NCBI GenBank assembly: GCA_019009955.1
Contig: CM032232.1
Location: 135,870,001-135,934,000 of the forward strand
Source of the DNA: Riptortus pedestris
Lineage: Eukaryota > Arthropoda > Insecta > Hemiptera > Alydidae
DNA: 64,000 nt
Direction: 5' to 3'
The notes under the pieces: model-generated
What the model was told of the DNA's origin: nothing
The model's input: only the letters and a program-made list of their open reading frames with translations
Database searches by the model: none
Made by a program: the position numbers and the translations under genes
Part shown: positions 46,523-56,769 of the stretch, piece after piece
How positions within the stretch are numbered: the stretch's first letter is position 1
How the letters are laid out: each line of letters starts with the position of its first letter

Positions 46523-46566
46523 GTATATATATACTAGACTGTTACCATTATAGCCGTCGCAATTTT
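46523..46566 (+). mobile_element. HINE-like element, left part of a split host
   Basis: ATATATATACTAGACTGTTA CCATTATAGCCGTCGCAATTTT: end of an AT tract plus post-tract hairpin region. Continuation at 46819. Confidence 0.7.
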
Positions 46567-46818
46567 AGCAGATTTCCCATTTTAGATATATATAGATTTG
46601 TCTGGTAACGCTCTAGCGGTCTCAATTTTTGTGTGATCGTTACCAAACTCGGAATTTAATCGTTTTATGTAAAAAGGAAGATCAAGTTCGTCAATTTACT
46701 ATAAATATTGTTCTATACATTTATTCTGTATCTTGAATATTAACCGAGATATTTGCATTTGTATTCTGCATTGGTCGGCAGGAGTGAGGTGTTTAGCCCC
46801 TGCGTGACGGACTTTTAT
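46567..46818 (+). mobile_element. HINE-like element, copy 21a, internally deleted (~250 bp)
   Basis: AGCAGATTTCCCATTTTAG, short AT tract, TTTGTCTGGTAACGCTCTAG, AAATATTGTTCTATACATTT, CCGAGATATTTGCATTTG, then GTTTAGCCCCTGCGTGACGG ACTTTT. Much of the interior and the first arm of the terminal hairpin are gone. Inserted in the T-run after GTCGCAATTTT of its host. Confidence 0.75.
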
Positions 46819-47530
46819 TTTGATCGTTACTAAACTCGATATACAAACTTTTCGTGTATAATTAAAAGTTCATTAACGACTGAAATTGGAGGAGGGATTT
46901 AGAGAGGGGGGAGGTGAAATAGAAAATATCTCCATTATTATGAGTCAGATTGACAAACTGTATTCAACCAACCATATTGAATATTTAATTACCTATAATT
47001 ATCGTTTATACACATTTTCTTTATAATGAATATTAATTGAGATATATGGATTATATAGTTCAGCCTACTCATGGCATTAATAATAAACTGTTTTAACATG
47101 AATCTTTTTATTCTAACCAAATATTGTTTTCAAGAGACCTTTATTGTATGAGTTACATAGGAATTCATGTATGATGATGTCATAAATTGAGATTTACGTT
47201 CTTTTCTTGAAGATGTTAATTTGATCTATACCGCAACTGGATATTTAATCGTGGATCAGTCGTCACGAAAGCTCATTTTGTTATTGGAATTGTAATCGGA
47301 TCTAGAAGGGAGGATTAGAAGACTCAAAATATCTACGTTATTATGTCACACGCGTCGTAAAATGTCAAAGAACCAATCTTGTTAAACTATTGATGGTCAA
47401 CGATTGTTACAGTATGATACTCCTTTACTTACAAATTGGGAACATATTGTTGAGACGAGATAATCAGATTGTCATTCTAGCGCGAGGGAAATCTGCTAAG
47501 TTTACTCAGCCCCTGAGTGACGGACTATTT
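46819..47530 (+). mobile_element. HINE-like element, copy 21b, right part of the host
   Basis: Resumes ATTTTGATCGTTACTAAACT and ends GAGGGAAATCTGCTAAGTTT then ACTCAGCCCCTGAGTGACGG. The terminal hairpin here is ACTCAG/CTGAGT, a paired (compensatory) change from ACGCAG/CTGCGT. Confidence 0.75.
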
Positions 47531-47597
47531 TTATTATAAACAAACAGAAATTGCAGCCGGTAAAGCTTCAACGGAAAATGACACTTGTATATAGTTT

Positions 47598-47665
47598 TGA
47601 ACGGAGCTGGCTGTTGTCTTCTGGAAGTTATGATCAATGGACAATTGAAGATATTTTTTTCGGGG
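47598..47665 (-). mobile_element. HINE-like 5'-block fragment
   Basis: AGTTTTGAACGGAGCTGG, TCAATGGACAATTGAAGATA, TTTTTTTCGG: decayed reverse copy of the conserved block. Confidence 0.5.
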
Positions 47666-47702
47666 TAAGAGTTAAACTTCACCAACAACAGATTTCCCTT
47701 AA

Positions 47703-48258
47703 CCCTTTTAGTATCAGGCGAAAGTCGGAGTCTATGCAACGATATTCAGAAAAATTTGACGTATTTACTAGAGCTTGGATAATAATTATAATACGGTTTC
47801 AAAATCCAGAAAGGTTTCTGCTACTGATCGACGGTTTTCGAACCCTGGCTTCTAAGAAAGGCTAATTTCTTTCTGAGACGGGCAACAAAGATGTTAGCCT
47901 CCCTGTGCCGACGCAAGATGTGACACTTTAGCTATCTGATAACTATCATAAACAGTTTGGGATTACTGTTCCAACAAACTATCCCGTGTCCAGCTTCTAC
48001 CGTATCGCTCTTGTGTATACAGTACTCTGGAACCAACCAGTACTACACATAAAAAAAAGTTCTAACGAATATTTTTTTTAATAGCAATGTAACTGATGTA
48101 AATTTTAAAAATTTACAACGGTTTATAAAGTTATTTTTAAATGCAGGATTCCTGTGATGCGTACGACAGGCGCCAAAACTTGTGCAACCGTAAGCCATAA
48201 TTGGCAATTTTCGCAAGTGTAGTGAGCAGCAATACACCGTCGTTCGGCACTAAAAGGG
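47703..48258. mobile_element. piggyBac-type MITE (556 bp) in a TTAA target
   Basis: TTAA at 47699-47702 and 48259-48262 flank inverse ends CCCTTTTAGT and ACTAAAAGGG. TTAA duplication with a CCC…GGG terminus is the hallmark of piggyBac. There is no transposase remnant inside; frames covering 47551-47865 cross the boundary and are not genes. The left flank ends CAGATTTCCCTTAA, a sequence found at HINE 5' ends, so the target may have been a HINE scrap. Confidence 0.75.
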
Positions 48259-48262
48259 TTAA

Positions 48263-49029
48263 GAGTTCTTATTCAGAACCTGAATACATTGCGAAGGGAA
48301 ACATCTAAAGCAGCCTAGTGATTCTGGTACTGATAAAGTCAAGATATTATAACTCCTGGATACTTTTATTAGAAATGAAGACATAACTGAAAATAAAACT
48401 CATCATCTCCTTGATATTTCCTGGGAAATATTTCTTCCACTGCTCATCCTTGAATAGCGGCTACGTTAGGTAATGTTCCAGCAATGAGAAAAGGAAAAAC
48501 AACTACTAACGTTTTGAATTCTTTAAAAAAAAAAATTAAAATATGCAAACATTGAGCAGTTCCATATAAAATAATGAAACATAATATCTCTGATGTCTTA
48601 GTTATGCAAAAATATGCACTTTTCCTCTCCAGAGGGCCACTATCACTGCTTAACATATTAATGGTGTTTTTCAAGTTGCTACAACTAGCCAGGAATCACC
48701 CCAACATTGTTGGGGCTGGAATCAAATGTATTTATGTGTACATTAATGATTCTATTGAACGGACTGAACCTGGTTCCATTGCGCACACAGAGATTTGTGT
48801 GTGTTTGAGTGTGTGAATTTGCATCGATAATTGTTTGCGTGAACAAATCACTTTCCGACAAATCATTTCTTATGCGATACGAGTTGCAAACCAATACAGG
48901 CATAACATTGAAAAAAATCATTGTTGTTATCTCAATTTTCAGATGTCAAAAAAGCAGCTGATAACTTGAATATGAACAAATAGATGTATTACATAAAGCC
49001 ATTTTAAGACAAACAAAACACCTCCTCAT
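48263..49029. other. Intergenic DNA, nothing recognised
   Basis: Overlapping short frames on both strands at 48444-48921 have no known motif. Confidence 0.4.
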
Positions 49030-49387
49030 AGATACATTGCAAACCGACTGGACTAACACAAGTACTGACAACAAACTACAAAATATTAAGAACACTATTT
49101 GCATGTAGACCATCAAGTTTCAGAAACTCTAGAAGAGAAGTAGTTCTCTCGAGACTTAAAAATCGGCCACACCAAAGTAACACTCATACTTAATGACAAA
49201 GACTGACAGACCTACTTGCTCAATTTGTAACATTCCCTTGACGATAAGACATATACTGACAGAATGCCGAAAACGACAACACCAGGACTTCCCCTACGAC
49301 TTACAAGAACTTTTGACGGAAGGCAGCCCATACATTAACAACATATTCTCATACCTACACAAAATTCAAAAATACAACAAAATTTAA
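49030..49387 (+). pseudogene. I/Jockey-type LINE ORF2 C-terminus
   Basis: The last 64 codons (49193-49387) are intact: MTKTDRPTCSICNIPLTIRH then ILTECRKRQHQD, ending EGSPYINNIFSYLHKIQKYN KI and TAA. Cys..Cys followed by HIL.EC (C-x2-C-x7-H-x4-C) is the terminal zinc-knuckle-like motif of ORF2 in the I/Jockey/R1 group. Upstream, QTDWTN and a trace of the LTH-like phrase (AACACTCATACTTAATG) continue the homology with stops. The reverse transcriptase itself is not present, a 5'-truncated insertion. Confidence 0.8.
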
Positions 49388-49545
49388 CTTACAAACTTAG
49401 TCTGTGGTGTGCAACAATATTTCAAATTGCATGCATTAATTGTAATCTATGCATATTTATTTTTAGCTGGTGGTGAGGGTGATGAATGGTTAATCACAAA
49501 ACTTTTTTATGGCTCCTCACAATTCGCCCTACGCTCTGAAGGTAA
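49388..49545 (+). other. LINE 3' untranslated region joined to foldback-arm sequence
   Basis: After the stop: ACTTAGTCTGTGGTGTGCAAC…TTGCATGCATTAATTG, then GCTGGTGGTGAGGGTGATGA, TGGTTAATCACAAAAC and ATGGCTCCTCAC, and finally CGCCCTACGCTCTGAAGG. The outer and inner parts of the 35777-36060 foldback are joined here without the hairpin core, as if the palindrome had been deleted. Confidence 0.65.
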
Positions 49546-49714
49546 TTTTGCTTATAATATTATTTTAATGTTTAAATAGTAATTATTAATTTGTTATATT
49601 TTAATTGTAATTGTGTTTTTGAATATAGGTGTTATTATTGGAAAAAAAAATTATAATGTTATAGACTGTTTGTTATATGACCAACTATGTAAAACATTTT
49701 TAAGAACTGATTTT

Positions 49715-49778
<64 letters not shown>

Positions 49779-51224
49779 AACAAAACAAAATAAGCTGCCC
49801 TCTTTCGGTCAGCCTTCTAATCTGCCAGTTTCTTTTTTATTTTTTCAGCAATTGTTTATATAGTATATATAAGATTGCAATTATATATTGAATGATGCAA
49901 ATTTGGGAATATATCTCAGTCGAGAGTGCAGGTTATATTTCAACTTTATTTTTTAAATAAATAATGATTAGAATTAGTGTCAACAAATCCTTTATTTAAT
50001 TTTTTATCGGCCCATATTCTATGAATATTTTCTCTGTTTTTTTATGGAGGACTCCCTTGAGTCAAAAATAGCCCCCATAACCTATATAATTATAAAATTA
50101 ATCTGAACGAGGCTCTCTTTTACTGGGATTCACAATGACTTTGTGATTTTGATAGATTGTTCTTATTTATTTTGTCATCCCAGAAAACTTCAATAGATAA
50201 TCTAAAAAAAAAAAAAAAAAAAAAAAATTGGTGCCTTGTCCAGATTATGTTTTCTCGCCATCAAGGGGCCATTAAATGAAGTTATTAACTTTTTATCTTG
50301 TGCGCAAACTGGCTGCCTAGATTAATGGCTTGTTGCCATAAAGGAAATTCGCTGAAATGAACACTAAAGCGCGTGTCATACGTACTAAATCATTGTGGAA
50401 ACTGTAAATAATAACAGGTATAGATTGAATGGTAGCCATTGTTGCCCCGCAGCCTTGATACAGTTCCCAAGCTCTAATTTAGATGTTAAACAACCGTATC
50501 CATTTAATCTAGATAATCATTACAATTCCGGTTTCATTCAGACAATATCCCACAAAGTACTTTCATTTTTTTCCCTACACTATTATACATTTTATATGTT
50601 TTATCTCTTCTATAATTGTTTCAATAGCAGTAACGAGGAATATTAATAATCCTGTTATTATAATTAACATTAAGAGATCAGATAGGGAAGGTTATACAAA
50701 TATTTACTTCATGAAACGTTCTTGGACCGAAAACGTGAAAACCAAAGCCTGGTTTTGTAGAGAACGTAGTTAATCTCGTCGGGGGTGCGTGAGATATGCG
50801 AATATCGCCAAAAGGATGACACACAGATGACATAATCGTACTATTCTCTGTTATATTATCTATTTCCCGCTTTCCATTAAAACAAGGAATTTCTTGATAT
50901 ATTGGACACTCAGAGAGTCTATTGGGCAAGAGTGGGGCTTTGATTAAGGCGGAATCAAAGTGAAAACAAATTACAATTACATGTATGATATACTATAAAC
51001 TATATTTGTGGACGTAATTTTCGTGAAAAAAAGGTTTTCATGAAACCCATAGATTTCCGAAATCTATTTTTAGTTTTTTCATAAATCTGTTGGACAAGTT
51101 ATGACAACATCATACAAGGGTACTCTCACTCTTGCATTTAGGATGATGTAAGCTGGCGAAAACGTTTATATATTATACTACCGAGCAATTATGAAATTCA
51201 CTAAGTAAACCTTTAGAGCAGTTA
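49546..51224. other. AT-rich intergenic DNA with microsatellites
   Basis: (CT)n-(AT)n at 49713-49776 and a 27-base A-run at 50200-50227. Frames 50395-50646 and 50678-50929 are not identifiable. The stretch after the A-run (50230-50400) is less AT-rich and repeat-free. Confidence 0.45.
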
Positions 51225-51660
51225 TTAGCGGGCCAAACTTAGTGTGGAAATACGTTACCGGGTGGCTTTTAAAAGTAGTGCATTTTAAAGTAGTGTTCAT
51301 AATGTTTAACGATAGATATCAGAAATGAAATTATAATGACAATGTAATTATAATACAATGTATTAAAATAACAAAATGAAATAAAAAATAGTTACAACAT
51401 TATAATTAAATCGTAAAACTTGAAAATTATTACTAAAATCGAAAGTTAAATAGTGAAACCGAAATCAATGAGCATGAATTTTGGAGTACTAAAACCATCG
51501 ATGTTTGGATTAATTCCACCGATACAAAGACAAAAAGAATTTTACCAAATTATCGACAGCCAGTCTTGTACAATGTTATGGTTTATTAACTTTCATCATT
51601 GAAAAGAACTGTTCGCATTTATAAGTTACTGCCAAACGCACAAATCTCTCCTCATCTTTC
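51225..51660 (-). pseudogene. hAT transposase C-terminus fossil, second copy
   Basis: Minus strand, 51655 downward: DEERFVRLAVTYKCEQFFSM MKVNK in one open stretch, the hAT C-terminal signature, then stops, a TRLAVDNL trace (RLTDDNL in the other copy) and an LSL.C-like end. The 3' untranslated part and GC-rich terminus (GCCACCCGGTAACG…AAGTTTGGCCCGC) match 9640-9835. Comparing the two copies shows which lesions are private. Confidence 0.7.
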
Positions 51661-51780
51661 TATTTGGTAAGTAAGTAATGTAATATTTTTGTTTGGTTTC
51701 TCAAAATGTCTCGAGCTGGCCGGTGATGGCCCACATGCTTCAAGTTATTGAGAATTTATAAACTCAATAATATTAATTTG

Positions 51781-52150
51781 GGGGGCAGCCATAGATCAGT
51801 GGTAGAGCGTCCGACTTTAGATCAACTGAGCCAAGCAACTCGAGCAAGATCAGTATTTGAATGGGTGACTACTGACTTGTTACACGAGTTCGTTAACAGA
51901 GCGCGCTGGTGTCGTGGATGCAGTGGAATGTCGGAGTCTAGTGAGTAAATCAGTCTGACAGCCCGTCGGAAGGACGAAGTACAAAGACTCTCCTAGATAC
52001 CGTTGCTCTATATTGGGTTTATTGAGGCCCTTGACAAATCTGGAGACCACTTATTCCAGGACCTTCTTGTTTAACGGGGGTTCACCTCACTACGTAAAAA
52101 CACTGATCACGAATCTCTCGAGTAATTGAGGGATGCTAATGATTTTTAAG
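51781..52150 (+). repeat. tRNA-like SINE or repeat (second family)
   Basis: Head GGGGCAGCCATAGATCAGTG GTAGAGCGTCCGACTTTAGATC strongly resembles the 5' half of a tRNA: D-arm with A box, then an anticodon arm CCGACTTTAGATC. Instead of a normal T-arm it continues GAATGGGTGACTACTGACTTG, so it is not a functional tRNA. The 3' part from 51940 is shared with 9895-10216. The 66-codon frame at 51748 is incidental. Confidence 0.55.
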
Positions 52151-52199
52151 GTCTCTAACTCCAAGCGAAACAAAAAAAAAAAAACCACTTAAGCCGCAT

Positions 52200-54605
52200 G
52201 AATACACATCTGACATATTACCGTAGAAAAATTTCAAATTAAAAAATAACAAAATCTCTATGCAACACGTAAACTGTCAAGTTATTACTGAGAAATTGTG
52301 AGAAATAACTTATCTCAACAGATTTCAATACCGTTCTTGTTTTGGTAAACTATTGAGAAATTGTTAACTGAAAAATACACAAGTAATATGACGAGTACTG
52401 AATAATTTTCCCTTAAGTCGATGTAAGCGTTTGAAGTTTTTCTGATATTATCACTCAGCAATTATAGAATATCGAAAATAAGGTTATCTCCACTTATTTC
52501 CCTTAAATATAAGGAAATGTACCCTTCTTGACTCAGTAAATTATTGAGATTTGTTAACAGAAAAATATTTGTCTTATAACAACTCCGGAACAATAATCCC
52601 TATGGAAGATATAAATTCTCAGGTATTTTTGCCGAGAAAATATGGAATATCGGAAATAAATTATTTCAACAGATTCAAGACCTTTCTTGGCTTTGTAAAT
52701 TATTAATAACTTCTTAACTGAAAAATGTGTAGGTAATATGACAACTACAGAATAACATTATCTTAGGATGATGTAAGCTTTTGAAGTTTTTTCTGATATT
52801 ATCGCTCAGCAATTATAGACTATCAAAAATAAGTTATCTCCACAGATTTCCCCTTAGCTGAAAATCTTTCTTGACTAGGTAAATTATTGGGAATTTGATA
52901 ACTGAAAAATATTTGCCCTTATAACAACTCCGGAACAATAATCCCTATGGAAGATATAAGTTTTAAGATATTTCCACTTAGAAATTATGGAATATCGGAA
53001 ATAACTTATCTCAACAGATTTCAATTCTCTTCTATCTTTGTAGTTTAATGAGACAACTGGAAAAATACTTAAGTAATATGGCGACTACATAATAACATTA
53101 TCTTAGGACGATGTAAGCTTTCGAAGTCGTCCTGACATTATCACTCAGCAGTTATAGAAAAATCGAAAATGAATTAACTCCATTGATTAAATAGCTGGAA
53201 ATGTACCTTTCTTGACTCGGTAAATTATTGATAACTTTTTGCCTGAAAAATACTTACGATCTTAAGTTATATGATGACTTTAGAAAAATGTTCTCGGAGA
53301 AGAAGTGAGCTATTTATTGAATGCTTTCTGATATTATCACTCATCAACTATAGAATTTCCATAATAAGCAACCTCTATTGATTTTCAATTAATACCCAAA
53401 AACGCACCTTTCTTGGCTAGATAAATTATTGAGAACTAGTTAATTAAAAAATACTCTATTTGGAAAATGTAAGCTTTGAAGTTTATCCTTATATCACTCA
53501 GCAATTATAGAATATCGAAAATAAATCATCTCCACAAGCTTCCCCTAAATAGATGAAAATGTAGCTCTCGTTGCTTGGTAAATTATTGAGAATTTGTTAG
53601 CTGAAAAACATTTGTTTTATAACAACTCCGAAATATCAATCCCTATGGAAGATAAAAGTTTTCAGGTATTTTCACTGAGAAATTATGGAATATCGGAAAG
53701 AAATTATTTCAACAGATTTCAATACCTTTCTTATAAATTATTAATAACTTTTTAACTGAAAAATACTTAAGTAATATGACGACTAAAGAATAACATTTTC
53801 TTAGGACGATGTAAGCTTTTGATGTTTTTTTGTATATTATCACTCACCAATTATAGAATATCGAAAATAAGGCATCTACACAGGTTTCCCTTAAATAACT
53901 GAAAATGTACCTCTCTTGACTCGGTAAATTATTGATAAATTGTTGGCGGAAAAATACTACGTTCTTAAGTTATATGATGACTTTAGAACAATATTCTTGG
54001 AAGAAGATGTAAGCTATTGAAGGCTTTCAGATATTATAACTAAGCAACTTTAGAATTTCCAAAATAAGTAACCTCTACATATTTTCAATTAATAGCTTAG
54101 AATGTAGCCTTCTTGGCTCGAAAAATTGTTGAGAACTTGTTAATTGAAAAAAAGTCCGTCACGCAGGGGCTGCGTAAACTAAGCAGATTTCCCATGTGAA
54201 GTTTTACAATAGAGAAATTTCAGAATAGAGAGTCAAACAGTTACAAGAACGGCCCAAACTAGCTCTTGACAAGAAACTCACGACTAGACCCGAAGTTTGC
54301 CGAACTCATCTCAGAAGCTGAAAACAGAAAAATGCAAATATCTCGGTTAATATTCAAGATAGAGAATAAATGTATATAACAATATTTATAGTAAATTTAA
54401 TTTTCAATAAGATTGGTTCTATACAATTGTTCGAGCCGATGCATAATAACGGAGATATTTCGAATGTTTGAAAATCCCCCCTCTAAACCCCCCCTCTCAC
54501 TGGTCCGATTTCAGCGTTAACGAACTTGATCTTTTTACATAAAACGATTAAATACCGAGTTTGGTGTCGATTAAACAAAAATTGCGACCGCTAGAGTGTT
54601 AACAG

Positions 54606-54651
<46 letters not shown>

Positions 54652-55510
54652 ATCGGACCTCATTTTCGTCATCTACTGGGTCGGATCGATGGACATTTGA
54701 GTAAATTTTTCTAAACTCGCGTCATGAGTACGACCTCAATAGCTGATTTCCCTCAAGGGAAATCTGCTAATACTTAAGGAACATGACGAATCTAGAATAA
54801 ATCTATTTGGAAGATGTAATTCAAAGCTTACATCTTACATAAATTATTGATAACTTGTTAACTGGAAAATATATGTCTTATTGACAATAGCCTCTATGGA
54901 AAATGTAAACTATAGAAGGCTTTCTGATATTATCGATGAGCAATGAACGAATTTCCTAAATACGTTATTTAAACAGATTTCTCTTTACAGTTAAAGAAAT
55001 AAATTCCTTGGCTCGGTATGTTACTGAGAACTTGTTAACTGAACAGTACCTGTCTTATGACTTTAGAAAGATAATCTCTTTGGAAGATGTTAGCTTTTAG
55101 GTATTGTCATGGAGAAATTATGAAATATCAAAAATAAGTTATCTCAACAAATTATATACTTTTCCTGGCTCCATAAATTATTGATACCTTGTTTGTCAAT
55201 ATGTTGACTACAGAATAATATTCTCTTAGAATGATGGAAGTTTTTTACATCGTTTTGATATTATTACTGAGCAATTATAGAATTTCCAAAATAACTTACC
55301 TCTATAGATTTCCATTTAATAGGAAAAATTTACCTTACTTGGCTCGTTAAATTATTTATAACTTTTTGCCTGGAATATACTTATTTCTTTTTGTTAAATG
55401 ATGACTCCAGAACAATATTACCTAAGGAAGATGTAAGCTATTGAAGGCTTTCAGATATTATCACTAAGCAATTATCGAATTTCCAAAATAAGTTATCTCT
55501 GGAGATTTCG
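52200..55510. repeat. Divergent satellite, ~15 units of about 155-200 bp
   Basis: Landmark TAAATTATTGA(G/T)AA(C/A)TTGTTAAC TGAAAAATA recurs near 52344, 52537, 52697, 52880, 53039, 53221, 53420, 53578, 53732, 53926 and 54120, and after an insertion near 54839, 55016, 55173 and 55344. Spacings fall into two classes (about 155-160 and 182-199). Other unit parts: GACGATGTAAGCTTTTGAAG, TATTATCACTCAGCAATTAT AGAATATCGAAAATAAG, CAACTCCGGAACAATAATCCC. One HINE copy sits inside (54149-54768). Confidence 0.85.
54149..54768 (-). mobile_element. HINE-like element, copy 22, cleanly inserted in satellite
   Basis: AAAAGTCCGTCACGCAGGGG CTGCGTAAACTAAGCAG at the left, CCCTCAAGGGAAATCTGCT at the right; AT tract 54608-54640. 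Satellite text before (TTAATTGAAAAA) and after (TACTTAAG) reconnects to the normal unit GAAAAATACTTAAG. On the element strand the target is TATTTTTC with two T left and the rest right, no duplication, and element end GGACTTTT. Confidence 0.9.
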
Positions 55511-56079
55511 GGGGTGGTCCTAGACACGCCTCGCGCATGCCCCGCCAACACACTCACAAAAACGAAAATGAATTAATCCATTAGGAAGGTTCCCATGATT
55601 AGGGCAGTTGGAACGGCTCGTAGCGAACGACATAAAAACCCATCCGAGTCGTGAACTATTTTTTTTTTCTTCCCCGACTTACTCCACTTAGGATTTTTTT
55701 TCTCCGTTCCTACCTCGTTGGTCTGATCGAGCTCCGATCTCGATGCTGTAGAACACGACCATCGCCCACTTTTTAATTTGGCCTTTTCTTCGAGAAGCCA
55801 CACTAGCTCGTTAAGTTCCCTAACAACCCTTCCAGCTTCGGAATCCAGGCTTTCTCTTAATGTTAAAACAGTGCTCAATTATCCACTTTCTGCCTGTACT
55901 TCCTAGCTCCGACAAATTGCCGCAGTCCTGTACTCACTCCTATTATCTATATAAAATAAATTGAATTGTTGTAGTTTTTATATTATTTTAGAAAACTTTA
56001 AAAACATTGGACCCCCCCCCAAAAAAAAAAGTATAAAGCTCTTCCCTCAAACGCTAGCTTATATTTTTTTAACGACATG
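55511..56079. other. GC-richer intergenic block
   Basis: A 101-codon minus frame (55573-55878; leucine-rich start MSTVLTLRESLDSEAGRVVR then ELNELVWLLEEKAKL) has coiled-coil-like heptads but no family I can name. It could be a transposon gag-like or host exon remnant. Confidence 0.35.
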
Positions 56080-56131
56080 TATAACCTTGGATAGAAGAAA
56101 GTGCCCAATTCTTCATAAGTTTTTTATATTT

Positions 56132-56180
56132 CAGTGCTAAACGCTTCCAAAGATTATTGACTGCGTTTTCAGAGCTACTT
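56132..56180 (-). ncRNA. Decayed hammerhead-like motif
   Basis: Minus strand AGCT-CTGAAAA…TTTG-GAAG-CGTTTAGC. Both core boxes carry changes (CTGAAAA; GAAG), so it is a relic. Confidence 0.25.
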
Positions 56181-56267
56181 GTGTGCACTGATTAGGAAAG
56201 TCAGCAAGTGGCTCTTTCCAGCAGACTGCAGTGAGCTACTAGCTGTCTTCACCAGTGAGTGCATGCA

Positions 56268-56313
56268 ATTAACTCTGAAGATGGAGACAGAAGTTTTTGA
56301 AAGAGCTTACCGC
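56268..56313 (+). ncRNA. Hammerhead-like motif, weak stem II
   Basis: AACT-CTGAAGA-T-GGAGAC-AGAA-GTTTTT-GAAA-GAGCTT-ACC. Core boxes intact but stem II relies on three G-U pairs, and stem I is reduced. Confidence 0.3.
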
Positions 56314-56365
56314 TGAAATAAGAAAAGTTGTATAGAATTGGACGCTTTCTTCTATCCAAGTACAC

Positions 56366-56769
56366 AATATTAATCACTTCCAACAACACAACTGTGAAAT
56401 AAGTATAATCCGACATTTTTTTTTATTACGTTATTCATAGCACAGACAATTTCAACAAAAATGTAATTGATTCTTTGCTGTTTTGGTTGATAATGAAATT
56501 ATAAGTGTAAGCCATTCAGAGGCTGCAAGAAAAGATGAAATTCAAATAATATTTTCAGTGTTGAATGGTTCTCAGATTAGTCAAAGGTGTTAAAGTAAGA
56601 ATATGCACATATACATATTTATTCAATTTATATATATATGGCAATGGTTGTACACTTTTTCATTAACCTGGTATTTTGTTTTGCTATGATTAGTGGTTAC
56701 GAAATCGTTTTATTTGTTGTAAGCACCTTTTTCTTTCTGTTTGTTGAAAATTAATATTGACATGATCAA
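56366..56769. other. AT-rich intergenic DNA, nothing recognised
   Basis: No supported feature. Confidence 0.4.

Larger units (their letters stand above)
56080..56365. repeat. Degraded foldback, same family as 2052-2352
   Basis: Left arm GATAGAAGAAAGTGCCCAATTC, TATTTCAGTGCTAAACGCTT, TTTTCAGAGCTACTTGTGTGC; right arm GTGCATGCAATTAACTCTGAAG, AAGAGCTTACCGCTGAAATA, GAATTGGACGCTTTCTTCTATC. Inner loop enlarged and arms diverged. Confidence 0.7.

Noticed and set aside
51781..51850. Functional tRNA gene
   Set aside because: The D-arm and anticodon arm look good, but there is no normal T-arm and the sequence is part of a repeat.
55573..55878. 101-codon minus-strand frame as a host gene
   Set aside because: Coiled-coil-like composition only; no homologue, start context or splice signal can be supported.
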